A stretch of 64,000 nt of DNA from DATCJA01 sp963734635 (lineage in GTDB: Bacteria; Acidobacteriota; Vicinamibacteria; Vicinamibacterales; UBA2999): positions 62,001 to 126,000 of the forward strand of contig CAVTIA010000006.1 in assembly GCA_963734635.1 (NCBI GenBank). The letters run 5' to 3'. Below, piece by piece: positions 1 through 8,231 of the stretch. Below the pieces are notes generated by a model, which worked only from the letters and a program-made list of their open reading frames with translations, searched no databases and was not told where the DNA came from. The stretch's first letter is position 1. The number at the start of each line of letters is the position of its first letter. Both the position numbers and the translations under genes were made by a program.

Positions 1-1098
1 GCGATGCCGTACGTTCGTGCAGCGTCGCTCTTCGTACGAGTTGGAAACGTCGGCGGCCCCCTCGAACGTCTGGCCGATGCTGTTGCGCGGGACGTGACAG
101 TGCTGCCGCGCCATCGAGTGCCCGTACGACAAGGCGAGGTTGAGGCGCAGCTCTATCGACCTGAAGGAACGGTGCGTCGCTCCGTGCTGCTCATCCCCGG
201 CGTGCATTCGATGGGAATCGCGGAGCCTCGTCTCACCGCGCTCGCCCATGATCTTGCCGGCAGCGGCGTCGCCGTCATGACGATGGCGCTGCCCGACCTC
301 ATGGCGTATCAGATCACCGCGCGGTCCGCGGACGTCATCGAGGACGCCGCGGCCTGGATGGCTTCTCAGCCGGAATTGGCGCCCGACGGACGAGTCGGGA
401 TGATCGGGATTAGCTTTGCCGGCGGTCTTTCGATTGTAGCGGCCGGCCGGCCGTCCATTCGCGACAAGGTCGCCTATGTCGTGTCGTTTGGCGGCCACGG
501 CGATCTCGGTCGAGTGCTCCATTACCTCGCGACTGGCGAAGCGGTGCATGCGCCGGGCGTGGCAACCATCCCGCCGCACGACTACGGCGTCGCAGTCATC
601 CTCTATGCCGCGGCGGACCGGATGGTTCCGCCCGAGCAGGTCATGCCGCTGCGTGCGGGAATCGGAACGTTCCTGCTGGCATCGCAACTGACGCTCGTCG
701 ACATGAAGCAGGCAAACGCCACGTTTGCAAAGGCTCGTGAAATGGCGAAAGAGCTCCCCGAACCATCTGCGACCTACCTGAAATATGTCAACGAGCGCAA
801 CGTCAAGGCGCTCGGGTCCCTTCTCGTTCCGCATCTAGGACTGCAGGCGGATCCTGCCGCTTCGCCCGAGCGCGCGTCGTCAGTGCCGTCGGCGCCGGTT
901 TTCCTGCTGCACGGCGACGAGGACACCGTGATTCCGGCAGCGGAGTCCGTGGTGCTCGGAAACTATCTACGCTCGAAGGGGGCGCAAGTGCGCGTGCTGC
1001 TGAGTCCCATCATCACGCACGCTGAGCTCGACCGCTCCGCCGCAGCCACCGAAGGCTGGAAGATCGTGGCGTTCTGGGCAGACATACTTGAGAGATAG
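1..1098 (+). CDS. alpha/beta hydrolase (probably 5'-truncated by window edge)
   Basis: Alpha/beta-hydrolase fold protein of unknown substrate. A nucleophile elbow GISFAG puts Ser at residue 137 counting from the ATG at base 4; an acid loop (HGDEDT) and a late His (ITHAEL) complete a plausible triad. The frame is open to base 1, and relatives usually have a membrane-anchor N-terminus, so the ATG at base 4 may be internal. The next gene, rluB, starts 34 nt after the stop. Fold is clear; the reaction cannot be named. Confidence 0.75.
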   Translation, partial: AMPYVRAASLFVRVGNVGGPLERLADAVARDVTVLPRHRVPVRQGEVEAQLYRPEGTVRRSVLLIPGVHSMGIAEPRLTALAHDLAGSGVAVMTMALPDLMAYQITARSADVIEDAAAWMASQPELAPDGRVGMIGISFAGGLSIVAAGRPSIRDKVAYVVSFGGHGDLGRVLHYLATGEAVHAPGVATIPPHDYGVAVILYAAADRMVPPEQVMPLRAGIGTFLLASQLTLVDMKQANATFAKAREMAKELPEPSATYLKYVNERNVKALGSLLVPHLGLQADPAASPERASSVPSAPVFLLHGDEDTVIPAAESVVLGNYLRSKGAQVRVLLSPIITHAELDRSAAATEGWKIVAFWADILER

Positions 1099-1105
1099 AG
1101 GTAGA

Positions 1106-1125
1106 GCGCAGGCTTCAGCCTGCGC
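1106..1125. repeat. Perfect palindrome upstream of rluB
   Basis: GCGCAGGCT-TC-AGCCTGCGC forms a 9-bp stem with a 2-nt loop in the 34-bp gap before rluB. The same stem with loop GA recurs at the other end of rluB (1961-1982), so the gene is bracketed by two copies in inverted sense. There is no T-run. Confidence 0.7.
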
Positions 1126-1132
1126 GAGGACC

Positions 1133-1972
1133 ATGCAGCAACGCCTCCAGAAAATTCTTGCCCAGGCCGGGGTTGCCTCCCGACGCGCCGCCGAAACACT
1201 GATCGCCAACGGACGCGTAACGGTGAATGGCGAAACCGTGCGCATGATGGGGACCAAGGCCGACCCGGCGCAAGACGACATCCGCGTAGACGGCCGTCGC
1301 TTGAGACCGCCGCAGCGCATCCGCTACATCCTCCTGAATAAACCAGCTGGATATGTGACCACCCGCTCGGATCCGCAGCGTCGGTCGACGGTGATCGATC
1401 TTTTGCGCGACGTGCGTGAATACGTGTACCCCGTAGGGCGGCTCGATTACGACTCCGAGGGTCTGCTGCTGCTGACGAATGATGGAGACCTCGCTGCGCA
1501 GCTCACCCATCCACGGCACGGTGTTGAACGAGCCTACGAGGTGCAGGTCGCCGGCACGCCCAACGCCGAAGCGCTCGAACAACTCCGGAAGGGCATCGTG
1601 CTGGATGGTCGCCGAACCCTCCCCGCCGATGTTGTGCTGCTCAGTTCGAGACGCGATCGAGAAGGCGCCCTGCGGCTGACCATTCGTGAGGGACGAAACC
1701 GGCAGGTGCGACGGATGTGTGAAGCGATTGGGCATCCAGTACGCGCGCTGCGTCGCGTCCGCATTGGTCCGCTGCACGATAGTCGCCTCAAAGCTGGTCA
1801 ATGGAGAGAATTGACGCCGGATGAGGTGCAGGCGCTGCGTGAAGTTCGTGTCAGGCCCCGGATGCCGCTTCCACGCAGGAAACGCGCAGATCAAAGCGAC
1901 AAGCGCGCACGCGCAGGCCCAAGTGACAGCGCGAAGCGCAGATCAAAGATGACTGGGCGACGCGCAGGCTGA
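1133..1972 (+). CDS. rluB: Pseudouridine synthase, RsuA/RluB family
   Basis: Isomerises a specific uridine of large-subunit rRNA to pseudouridine. An N-terminal S4 RNA-binding domain (residues 1-50, QRLQKILAQAGVASRR) is followed by the catalytic domain with the GRLDYDSEGLLLLTNDG block; Asp105 is the expected catalytic residue. The ATG at 1133 is chosen because the S4 domain starts there; the 15 upstream codons are coded by a palindromic repeat. The ~50-residue basic tail (many K/R) is typical. It converges on scpB. In many Gram-positives and Acidobacteria rluB sits beside scpAB, as here. Confidence 0.9.
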   Translation: MQQRLQKILAQAGVASRRAAETLIANGRVTVNGETVRMMGTKADPAQDDIRVDGRRLRPPQRIRYILLNKPAGYVTTRSDPQRRSTVIDLLRDVREYVYPVGRLDYDSEGLLLLTNDGDLAAQLTHPRHGVERAYEVQVAGTPNAEALEQLRKGIVLDGRRTLPADVVLLSSRRDREGALRLTIREGRNRQVRRMCEAIGHPVRALRRVRIGPLHDSRLKAGQWRELTPDEVQALREVRVRPRMPLPRRKRADQSDKRARAGPSDSAKRRSKMTGRRAG

Positions 1973-1982
1973 AGCCTGCGCG
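1961..1982. repeat. Palindrome between convergent rluB and scpB
   Basis: Self-complementary element, stem CGCGCAGGCT with loop GA, overlapping the rluB stop codon and touching the scpB stop. It could act as a bidirectional transcription barrier but lacks a T-tract. Same family as 1106-1125. Confidence 0.6.
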
Positions 1983-2633
1983 CTACGACGAGGCGGGCGG
2001 GAGCGGCGTGGACTGATCGTCTTCCTCGAGGGGCAGCATCTCTTCGCGCGGGGCGATTTCGGTGAGTCCTGCCGGCGGGTCGAAGCCGAGGGCTTCTGCC
2101 ATATCGTCAACCTTCGGGAGGTCTGCCAGATCATTCAGGCCGAACCGTATCAGGAATTCCTGCGTCGTTGCGTACAGAAAGGGACGACCAACGACATCCT
2201 TGCGTCCAACGATCTTGATCAGGTGGCGCTCGAGAAGCGTCGACAGAACCCCCGATGTGTTGACGCCGCGGATTTCTGAAACCTCCAGCGCGGTGACCGG
2301 CTGTTTGTACGCGATGACTGCCAGCGTCTCGAGTCCCTGCAGCGTGAGCTTCTGCGCGGCACGCTCGTGGAACAGCCGCCGCACCCATTCGTGCAGTTCG
2401 GGGCGCGTCACGATCTGGTAGCCCCCGGCCACCTCGACGAACTGAAGGCCCGGCCGCTGCTCGTACTCGGCTTTCAAAGCCTTGACGGCGGCCGCGATGT
2501 CCTCCTTTGGTTCGTCGGCCAGGAGCTTGAACAACGTCTTCGACGTGATCGGCTCCGGCGAGGCAAAGATCAGCGCTTCGACAATCGCCTTCAGCTCGGC
2601 CGACGCCGCTCCAGTCTGACTCTCTTGGGACAT
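1983..2633 (-). CDS. scpB: Segregation and condensation protein B
   Basis: Kleisin-associated subunit of the Smc-ScpAB condensin; two winged-helix domains. Diagnostic blocks are the N-terminal IVEALIFASPEPI and the central LETLAVIAYKQPVTALEVSEIRG region. I choose the ATG at 2633 over a TTG at 2645 because it is the stronger start just before the conserved part. It lies 35 nt downstream of scpA on the same strand, so the two are an operon (scpA first). Confidence 0.92.
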   Translation of the reverse strand: MSQESQTGAASAELKAIVEALIFASPEPITSKTLFKLLADEPKEDIAAAVKALKAEYEQRPGLQFVEVAGGYQIVTRPELHEWVRRLFHERAAQKLTLQGLETLAVIAYKQPVTALEVSEIRGVNTSGVLSTLLERHLIKIVGRKDVVGRPFLYATTQEFLIRFGLNDLADLPKVDDMAEALGFDPPAGLTEIAPREEMLPLEEDDQSTPLPPASS

Positions 2634-2668
2634 ATCGCTCAACAAAGCACAAGGTTACAGGCGCGTCA

Positions 2669-3466
2669 TCATGCGCTTTGCGGGTCGCCGATCGGGTGCG
2701 GCGCGTCGGCCGGCCTCGTTCGCTTGTACACCCGAATCGCGCCGAGACTGCCCAACTGGAATATGCGAACGAGCTTCAGCCGAATCATCTCGAGCAGCGC
2801 AAGAAACGTGACGATCACGAATGAACGCGAACCATCGCCGTCGGCAAACAGGTCTTCGAATCCGCACGCCTCTGTGTCCGACAGGCGGGACAGCAATTCC
2901 TGGATGCGTTCTTCCATCGAAATCTGATCCGGCGGCAGCACCATCGGCGGTCGGCGGCTCGCGCGTTCGAGGACACCTCGGAACGCCGCGAGCAGACTGA
3001 AGAGATCCACCTCGAGCTCCGGCTCGTATGGATCGCCGGCAGCCTCGGACACACTGGCGTCCGCACGGGTGAACTGCGCGCCCCGCAGCGTCTCGCAGTC
3101 GTGAAGCAGTCCTGCCGCCGCTTTGAACTTCTGGTGCTCGAGCAGGCGGCGCATCAGCGCCTCCCGCGGATCCTCCTCAGGTTCACCGTCCTCCTGCGCC
3201 GGGTCCGGACGCGGCAGGAGCGTTCGCGACTTGATGTGAATGAGCGTCGACGCCATGACGAGGAATTCCCCGGCCACGTCGAGGTTCAGTTCCTGCATCA
3301 GATCGATGTATTCCAGGTATTGCCGGGTAATGAGCGCGATCGGAATGTCATAGATGTCCACCTCGTTCTTGCGAATGAGGTGAAGCAGCAAATCGAGCGG
3401 ACCCTCGAAGGCGTCGAGCTTGACGTGATACGCGTCAGGGGAAGATTCGAAGTCGATATCCTGCAA
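2669..3466 (-). CDS. scpA: Segregation and condensation protein A
   Basis: Kleisin subunit that bridges Smc heads. N-terminal FEGPLDLLLHLIRKNEVDIY motif (residues ~18-38) is the Smc-binding signature, followed by the ALITRQYLEYI helix and a C-terminal winged helix. The frame opens with TTG at 3466; no in-frame ATG lies nearby upstream. The gap to divergent trpS is 65 bp and must hold both promoters. Confidence 0.92.
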   Translation of the reverse strand: MQDIDFESSPDAYHVKLDAFEGPLDLLLHLIRKNEVDIYDIPIALITRQYLEYIDLMQELNLDVAGEFLVMASTLIHIKSRTLLPRPDPAQEDGEPEEDPREALMRRLLEHQKFKAAAGLLHDCETLRGAQFTRADASVSEAAGDPYEPELEVDLFSLLAAFRGVLERASRRPPMVLPPDQISMEERIQELLSRLSDTEACGFEDLFADGDGSRSFVIVTFLALLEMIRLKLVRIFQLGSLGAIRVYKRTRPADAPHPIGDPQSA

Positions 3467-3531
3467 TCAGCCCTCTGCAATTCGGTGAAACAGCATGCGC
3501 TCGTGCGTATGATAGTAATTCGATTTCGCCG

Positions 3532-4635
3532 ATGAGTGACATCACGAACGCCGCCGTTCCCGGCACTTTCGAAGAAGCCGTCCGCCGGTCACAGGCTCTT
3601 CGCGCGGATTTCCTCAAAAACCCGCAGCGCTATCGCGTGCTGACAGGCGACCGGCCTACGGGGCCCCTCCACATCGGTCACTACTTCGGATCTCTCAAGA
3701 ACCGCGTCGAGCTGCAGCAGCTCGGCATCGAAACGTTCATCGTCATTGCCGATTATCAGGTACTCACCGATCGCGACTCAGTTGACGCCATCCCCGAGAA
3801 CGTCAGCGAGCTGGTGCTCGACTATCTTGCTGCCGGGCTCGATCCCGCGAGCGGCCGCACGCACATCTTTTGTCACAGCCACGTCCCCGCGTTGAATCAG
3901 CTTCTCGTGCCGTTTCTGACACTGGTCGGCATGGGCGAGCTGGACCGCAACCCGACCGTCAAGGAAGAAATCGACGCGGCGGGCCTGACGAACGTCAACG
4001 CCGCGATGTACACGTATCCGGTGCACCAGGCCGCTGACATCCTGTTCTGCAAGGGGAATGTGGTTCCTGTTGGCCGGGATCAGCTCCCTCACCTCGAGCT
4101 CACCCGCAAGATCGCGCGACGCTTCAATCAGCGATTCTGCGAAGATCGCCCGCCAGTGTTTCCCGAACCGGAGGCGCTCCTGTCAGAGGCCCCAAAGATC
4201 CTCGGCCTCGACGGCAATCAGAAGATGAGCAAGAGCCGCAATAACGCCATCATGCTGCGCGCGACGGCCGATGAGACTGCGGCGCTGGTCAAGAAGGCCA
4301 AGAGCGATACCGATCGACACATCACCTACGATCCGGTTCGGCGTCCGGAGGTCGCGAACCTCCTGCTGCTCGTCTCCCTGTCCACCGGCGAGGCGCCCGA
4401 GAGCATCGCGACGCGGATCGGCGATGGAGGCAGCGGATCGCTCAAGAAACTCGTCACCGACGCGCTCAACGACACGCTGGCGCCCCTTCGCGCCCGCCGC
4501 GCCGACCTGGCGCGTCATGCGCCCGACGTCGTTCGAGACACGCTCAGCAGAGGCATCGCCGAAGCGAACCGCGCTGCAGACGCAACGCTCCGGGAAGCAC
4601 GTGCAGCGATGAATATGGGATACGGGCTCGACTGA
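3532..4635 (+). CDS. trpS: Tryptophanyl-tRNA synthetase
   Basis: Class I aminoacyl-tRNA synthetase charging tRNA-Trp. The HIGH-type signature GPLHIGHYFGSL (about residues 44-55) and KMSKS loop (NQKMSKSRN) are both intact, and the 367-aa length fits the long-form bacterial TrpRS. Divergent from scpA. It converges on the M50 peptidase gene with a 9-bp gap. Confidence 0.95.
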   Translation: MSDITNAAVPGTFEEAVRRSQALRADFLKNPQRYRVLTGDRPTGPLHIGHYFGSLKNRVELQQLGIETFIVIADYQVLTDRDSVDAIPENVSELVLDYLAAGLDPASGRTHIFCHSHVPALNQLLVPFLTLVGMGELDRNPTVKEEIDAAGLTNVNAAMYTYPVHQAADILFCKGNVVPVGRDQLPHLELTRKIARRFNQRFCEDRPPVFPEPEALLSEAPKILGLDGNQKMSKSRNNAIMLRATADETAALVKKAKSDTDRHITYDPVRRPEVANLLLLVSLSTGEAPESIATRIGDGGSGSLKKLVTDALNDTLAPLRARRADLARHAPDVVRDTLSRGIAEANRAADATLREARAAMNMGYGLD

Positions 4636-4644
4636 AGCGGTACC

Positions 4645-5280
4645 TCATAGCAGCCACGACAGCAGCAGCGACGCCGGCGGATCGATGATCGTCCACAGCA
4701 CCCCTGTCAGCATCAGACCGTACAAGATCAGAAAGCCCCACGGTCGCAGCTGATCGAACGCTCTCGCCATCTGTCCAGTCAGCAGGCCCGCCAGAACGTT
4801 CCCTCCGTCGAGAGGGGGAACAGGCACCATATTGAACAGCGCCAGGAATACGTTCAGTTGAACGGCAAGTGCAAGTGCCTGAACGAGACGCCAGGCGATC
4901 GATGTGGCATCGACGTCGATGTCGCCAATTGGCGCGATACGAAGGACGACCGCGATGCACGCCGCAAGCAGAAGGTTGCTGGCGGGGCCGGCGGCGGCGA
5001 TCACCATGAACTTCTGGCGCCAATTGCCCCCGAGCCGGGCGGGATTCACCGGCACGGGCTTCGCCCATCCGATGAGCGGCAGATTCGTGGCCATCGCGAT
5101 CAACGGAAACAGAATCGTGCCGATCGGATCGATGTGCACAGCCGGATTGAGCGAAAGTCGCCCGAGTGCTCTGGCCGTCGGGTCGCCCAGCCGGTCGGCA
5201 GACCAGGCGTGTGCGGCTTCGTGCACCGTGAGGGAGACGAGCAGGACTACGAGTCCGAGAAGGAGCTGGGCGAAATCCAA
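4645..5280 (-). CDS. Site-2-type zinc metalloprotease, family M50
   Basis: Integral membrane intramembrane-cleaving protease. HEAAH at residues 20-24 in the first hydrophobic segment gives the two His ligands and the catalytic Glu; a second motif NMVPVPPLDGG supplies the third ligand Asp. Several hydrophobic helices; at 211 aa it is a compact single-domain form without PDZ, like the Rip/YwhC subgroup. Commonly near trpS-scpAB in Acidobacteriota. Substrate unknown. Confidence 0.88.
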   Translation of the reverse strand: MDFAQLLLGLVVLLVSLTVHEAAHAWSADRLGDPTARALGRLSLNPAVHIDPIGTILFPLIAMATNLPLIGWAKPVPVNPARLGGNWRQKFMVIAAAGPASNLLLAACIAVVLRIAPIGDIDVDATSIAWRLVQALALAVQLNVFLALFNMVPVPPLDGGNVLAGLLTGQMARAFDQLRPWGFLILYGLMLTGVLWTIIDPPASLLLSWLL

Positions 5281-5292
5281 ATCACAAATCCA

Positions 5293-5704
5293 TTACTTTG
5301 CCTGCGTCGTCAGCGGCTTGCCTTTTTCGACGACGAAGCTGGCAATGGCTCGAACAGGGGCGCTTCCCTTGTTGATGCCCTCATGCACCTTGTCCGGCGT
5401 CGACATAGAACGTTTCGCCGGCTTTATATGTTGTCGTTGCCCGGCCGTCGTGGTCGAGCGTCAGAACGCCGTCTATTACATGCACGACGGCCGTTCCAGG
5501 ATGGGTATGGCGACCTTCTCGTCCCCCAACTGGAATCGTGACGGCGACGAGCACGTTCTGGTAGCCGGGAATCGTGACATCCTGCTGAAGTAGCACTTTT
5601 CGTTCGACCGCCGGCTGCTGTGCGCCCACGGCGTGGGCTGCAAGTCCAACAAGCATCGCCACCACGACCGTCACTGGTAGGCGTGCGATTACTGTCTTTG
5701 GCAT
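5293..5704 (-). pseudogene. Secreted cupin-domain protein, one frameshift
   Basis: Small beta-barrel cupin with an N-terminal signal peptide (hydrophobic stretch ending AVGAQQ). Cupin motif 1 is GREGRHTHPGTAVVHVIDG. The first frame stops after GETFYVDAGQGA (stop near 5380), but the -1 frame continues with a normal cupin C-terminus (DKVHEGINKGSAPVRAIAS...) to a TAA at 5293-5295. A single missing base near 5391-5396 explains this. Either an assembly indel or a recent mutation. Confidence 0.75.
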
Positions 5705-5741
5705 CAGTCCCTCATCGGCAAGAGTGGAGGCCGACAGGGTA

Positions 5742-5806
5742 GCACGAAGGCGCGAAGGTCGCGAAGGGCACGAGGGTCGCGAGCGACACGAAGATCGCGA
5801 AAGGGC
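5742..5806. repeat. Low-complexity CGCGAAGG/CACGAAG tract
   Basis: Imperfect tandem array of an 8-9 bp unit (cgcgaaggt, cgcgaaggg, cacgaggg, cgcgagcga, cacgaagat, cgcgaaagg) in the gap between the cupin gene and the DUF4136 genes. A related A-richer array is at 7173-7215, so the lipoprotein operon sits between two of them. Confidence 0.5.
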
Positions 5807-5850
5807 CCGCCCACCGCAGGGGCTCCAGCGCCCCTGCGGTCATGTCGTCG

Positions 5851-6396
5851 CTACAGACGCCGCCCGACTGGAAAGGTCTGGAGTATCCGGGCAACCGCTT
5901 CGTCAATTCGGCGTTCGAGCCATTGCTGGTTGTCGACGACCCCGTCGAACGTGCTCTCCGCCCAGCCGCGCCATGCAAGCTTGTTCGTACGGGCATCCAC
6001 CACGTCGAGTGTCAGGGTGCCGGCGTCGAACACCGAAGGGCTGCAGTCTTCGCAGTAGCCATACTTCTCATCGACCCCGCCTGCATCCACCTTCTGGGTC
6101 ACGCTCGCGTGGTAATGCAGTACGACGTCAGCCTGGCCGGACTCCGCCTTCTCGAGCCCCCGTGCGCCGAGTCCTTTCTCGACGGCAGCCCGTAGGCGCG
6201 TCTGGAAGAACTCGTTGTTATCGAGACGAGGATCTCCGGTGCTCAGCTGCGCATCAGAAGCCCACGCGTACGTCCGGTAAACAGTGAAGTTGGTTCCCCG
6301 CTCGACGAACGAGCCCACTCGCATCGTCGCGCAGCCAGCCAGCGCCAGCGTTGCCCACGCGACGGCGAGAATCGATGCAAACCGCAGCGGACGCAT
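5851..6396 (-). CDS. DUF4136 lipoprotein (second copy)
   Basis: Outer-membrane-type lipoprotein of unknown function. Signal peptide with lipobox LALAGC, then a DUF4136 domain (GTNFTVYRTYAWASD ... RVRAAVEKGL-like, LDVVDARTNKLAWRGWAE). The longer open frame upstream is inside the neighbouring gene. Its ATG overlaps the TAA of the preceding paralogue (TAATG at 6398-6394), so translation is probably coupled. The pair arose by tandem duplication. Confidence 0.85.
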   Translation of the reverse strand: MRPLRFASILAVAWATLALAGCATMRVGSFVERGTNFTVYRTYAWASDAQLSTGDPRLDNNEFFQTRLRAAVEKGLGARGLEKAESGQADVVLHYHASVTQKVDAGGVDEKYGYCEDCSPSVFDAGTLTLDVVDARTNKLAWRGWAESTFDGVVDNQQWLERRIDEAVARILQTFPVGRRL

Positions 6397-6983
6397 TAGC
6401 GTGCTCCTATGTGCGCAGAGAACGCGCTCGATTGAAATGCGGGGCCGGTTGGAAGTTGTTCCAGCATGCGAGTGACCGCGTCGTTGATCCGTTCCTCCAT
6501 CCGATCGCGGTCGCGGAGCATGTCCTCGACGCTGTGCTGCGCCCAACCGCGCCAGACGAGGCGATTCGTTCGAGCGTCGATGACGTCGAGTACCAGGGTG
6601 CCGGCCTCCTTTTCCACGGTCCGGACACCGCAAGCATCGTCGTAGCAGTAGCCACGCTCGCGGTCCAGCCGGTTGATATCAATGCGTCGGCTGATGTTCG
6701 CGTGGTAGTGGATAAGCAGGTCTGGCGCGCCGGTGGACACTCTCGCGAATCCCCTGCTCGCGAGCCCTTTCTCAATCGCGCCCTGCACGTGATCCTGGAA
6801 GAACGGATCCCGATCCAGCCGGGGGTCGCCGGTCGGCAGCGCATCGGCTGGCCCCCACTCGAAAGTTCGGTATTGCGTGAAGTCGGCGCCGGCCTGCACG
6901 TGCGAACTGACGTTCATCGTCGCGCACCCCGTAAGCACGAGCGCCGTCGTTGCCAGGATGATTGGTACTCCCATTCGTCGCAT
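6396..6983 (-). CDS. DUF4136 lipoprotein (first copy)
   Basis: Paralogue of the next gene: signal peptide with lipobox LVLTGC, DUF4136 core (FTQYRTFEWGPAD, LVIHYHANISRRI-like, LDVIDARTNRLVWRGWAQ). Two extra Cys (YCYDDAC) also occur as YCEDC in the paralogue. A GAGGT ribosome site lies just before the ATG at 6983, and a strong sigma-54 element at 7021-7035 gives a leader of about 26 nt. Envelope stress role is an inference. Confidence 0.85.
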   Translation of the reverse strand: MRRMGVPIILATTALVLTGCATMNVSSHVQAGADFTQYRTFEWGPADALPTGDPRLDRDPFFQDHVQGAIEKGLASRGFARVSTGAPDLLIHYHANISRRIDINRLDRERGYCYDDACGVRTVEKEAGTLVLDVIDARTNRLVWRGWAQHSVEDMLRDRDRMEERINDAVTRMLEQLPTGPAFQSSAFSAHIGAR

Positions 6984-7020
6984 TGGTCTACCTCGGTGTG
7001 ATGTCTCCCTGATGTCGGAG

Positions 7021-7035
7021 GCAACAGTGGTGCCA
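7021..7035 (-). promoter_or_regulatory. Sigma-54 promoter of the DUF4136 operon
   Basis: Minus strand reads TGGCACCACTGTTGCC: -24 GG and -12 GC exactly 10 bp apart, with TGGCAC and TTGC nearly consensus. Predicted start about 7010, 26 nt before the ATG at 6983. Confidence 0.7.
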
Positions 7036-7139
7036 CGGAACGACGTTCAGTAAGAAGCCGATTCCCGTTTGTTGCTTACGATTAATTGGCTCGATTCGCG
7101 GGACGGAACTGATAGCGCTGAGGACTATTGCGTGCGGCT

Positions 7140-7152
7140 GGGAATTTTCCGC
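7140..7152. promoter_or_regulatory. Candidate activator-binding site GGGAATTTTCCGC
   Basis: Quasi-palindrome about 105 bp upstream of the sigma-54 promoter at 7021-7035, the usual enhancer distance. Related sites precede other sigma-54 promoters in this window. Confidence 0.5.
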
Positions 7153-7172
7153 AGCTCCCGCTCCTGTCCAGT

Positions 7173-7215
7173 GGTGGCCACAAAGAGCACAAAGATCACG
7201 AAGTGCTCTTCGTGG
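7173..7215. repeat. Low-complexity CACAAAGA/CACGAAG tract
   Basis: Short array (cacaaagag, cacaaagat, cacgaagtg) ending in an inverted ggccac/gtggcc arm. Related to 5742-5806. Confidence 0.4.
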
Positions 7216-7226
7216 CCCGAATTCGC

Positions 7227-7982
7227 TTACAGCGAACGTTCCTGAATACCTTCGAGGTAACGAACGACGGCGTCGATGCGGGCCTTCACGGCCGCTGCAT
7301 TGGAGCCCGCCACCGCTTTGAAGGCTTCGCCCCAGACCGGCATGTCCCGGTCCCCGTGGACGGGCACATCGCGTCCGTCGATGATGCGTCGTATCAGCTC
7401 GCTCGGAAACGTGCCTCCGTTGCGCTTGGCGAACTGGGTGAGGTCCGGAGGCGTGTGGCGGAGGTGTTCAGCCAAAGGCCCGTTCCCACGAGCGTCCGTC
7501 CCGTGGCAACTGGCGCAGTGAGCTCGGAACAGCTGACTTCCGAGATCATCCGACCCCGTCGAGGGCTGCTGCAGCCGCTCGATATACGTCACGAGATTGG
7601 CGATGCGCTCGCGCACCCTCGCGTCGGATTCGAACACGCGAAACATCGGACCCCACACCGGCATCTCGGTCGTCCCGTGTGCCCGAAGCGGACGAGCCGT
7701 GCCTACGATGAACTCGCGGACGCCATCGCGCGGAAATGCGCCGTTGTTGCGTCGCGCCAGCAGCGTGAGGTCGGAGGGCTGCGTGCGCAGCTCGGCGGCA
7801 ACAGGCCCGCCGCCCCGTCCATCGCTCCCATGACATGCGGCGCAGTACAGCTCGAACGAATCGCGTCCTGCGAGCGAGTCGATGAGGACGCGTGGAGCCT
7901 GCGGCGACTGCGCTCCAGTTGTCGCCGACCAGCAGGACAACACGAGCACGGTCGCAGCGCTGTACGTGAGCAGGTTTTTCAT
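7227..7982 (-). CDS. Periplasmic di-heme cytochrome c
   Basis: Exported electron-transfer protein: an N-terminal signal peptide (MKNLLTYSAATVLVLSC...) and two class I cytochrome c domains with heme sites CAACH and CASCH and distal Met candidates in the MPVWG motif of each domain. The domains are similar to each other (internal duplication). The ATG at 7982 is preferred over an upstream start because the signal peptide begins there. Divergent from a USP gene across a 249-bp regulatory gap. Confidence 0.88.
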   Translation of the reverse strand: MKNLLTYSAATVLVLSCWSATTGAQSPQAPRVLIDSLAGRDSFELYCAACHGSDGRGGGPVAAELRTQPSDLTLLARRNNGAFPRDGVREFIVGTARPLRAHGTTEMPVWGPMFRVFESDARVRERIANLVTYIERLQQPSTGSDDLGSQLFRAHCASCHGTDARGNGPLAEHLRHTPPDLTQFAKRNGGTFPSELIRRIIDGRDVPVHGDRDMPVWGEAFKAVAGSNAAAVKARIDAVVRYLEGIQERSL

Positions 7983-8074
7983 GACACAGGCGTATGTCAA
8001 CAACCGTGCCGATGTGCTCCGCGCGAATCAGCTTCGAATGTGGGCCAGACCCGGTCCGACCTACGGTCCGCCCG

Positions 8075-8107
8075 TGCGAAATCTCGCGGGATGCGAGAAA
8101 TTCCGCG
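8075..8107. promoter_or_regulatory. Candidate activator sites between cytochrome c and USP
   Basis: Two related blocks, TGCGAAATCTCGCG and GCGAGAAATTCCGCG, sit in the divergent gap about 75-105 bp upstream of the sigma-54 element at 8180. The second resembles the GGGAA-TTCCGC family. Confidence 0.4.
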
Positions 8108-8179
8108 CCTTCGCCGCGCAAACGCATGCCCGTTTCCCGCCAAAATCGGCGCCGCACGTGCCTGCCTCCCTCTGAGGGT

Positions 8180-8195
8180 TGGTACAAGGTCTGCT
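8180..8195 (+). promoter_or_regulatory. Sigma-54 promoter of USP gene
   Basis: TGGTACAAGGTCTGCT: GG and GC with 10-bp spacing, TGC at -12. Predicted start near 8206, about 26 nt before the ATG at 8232. Confidence 0.55.
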
Positions 8196-8231
8196 GAGGA
8201 GGGTGTGAACCGCTTTCAGCGAGCGCCAGAC

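Noticed and set aside
7997..8011. Sigma-54-like element (minus) upstream of cytochrome c: CGGCACGGTTGTTGAC
   Set aside because: The -12 position is GA, not GC, and the implied leader is only about 4 nt. Similar to the good site at 56209, so a weak or mutated promoter is possible.
7128..8231. Long upstream extension of the USP frame at 8232
   Set aside because: Runs antisense to the cytochrome c gene and across its promoter; the USP domain starts at 8232.
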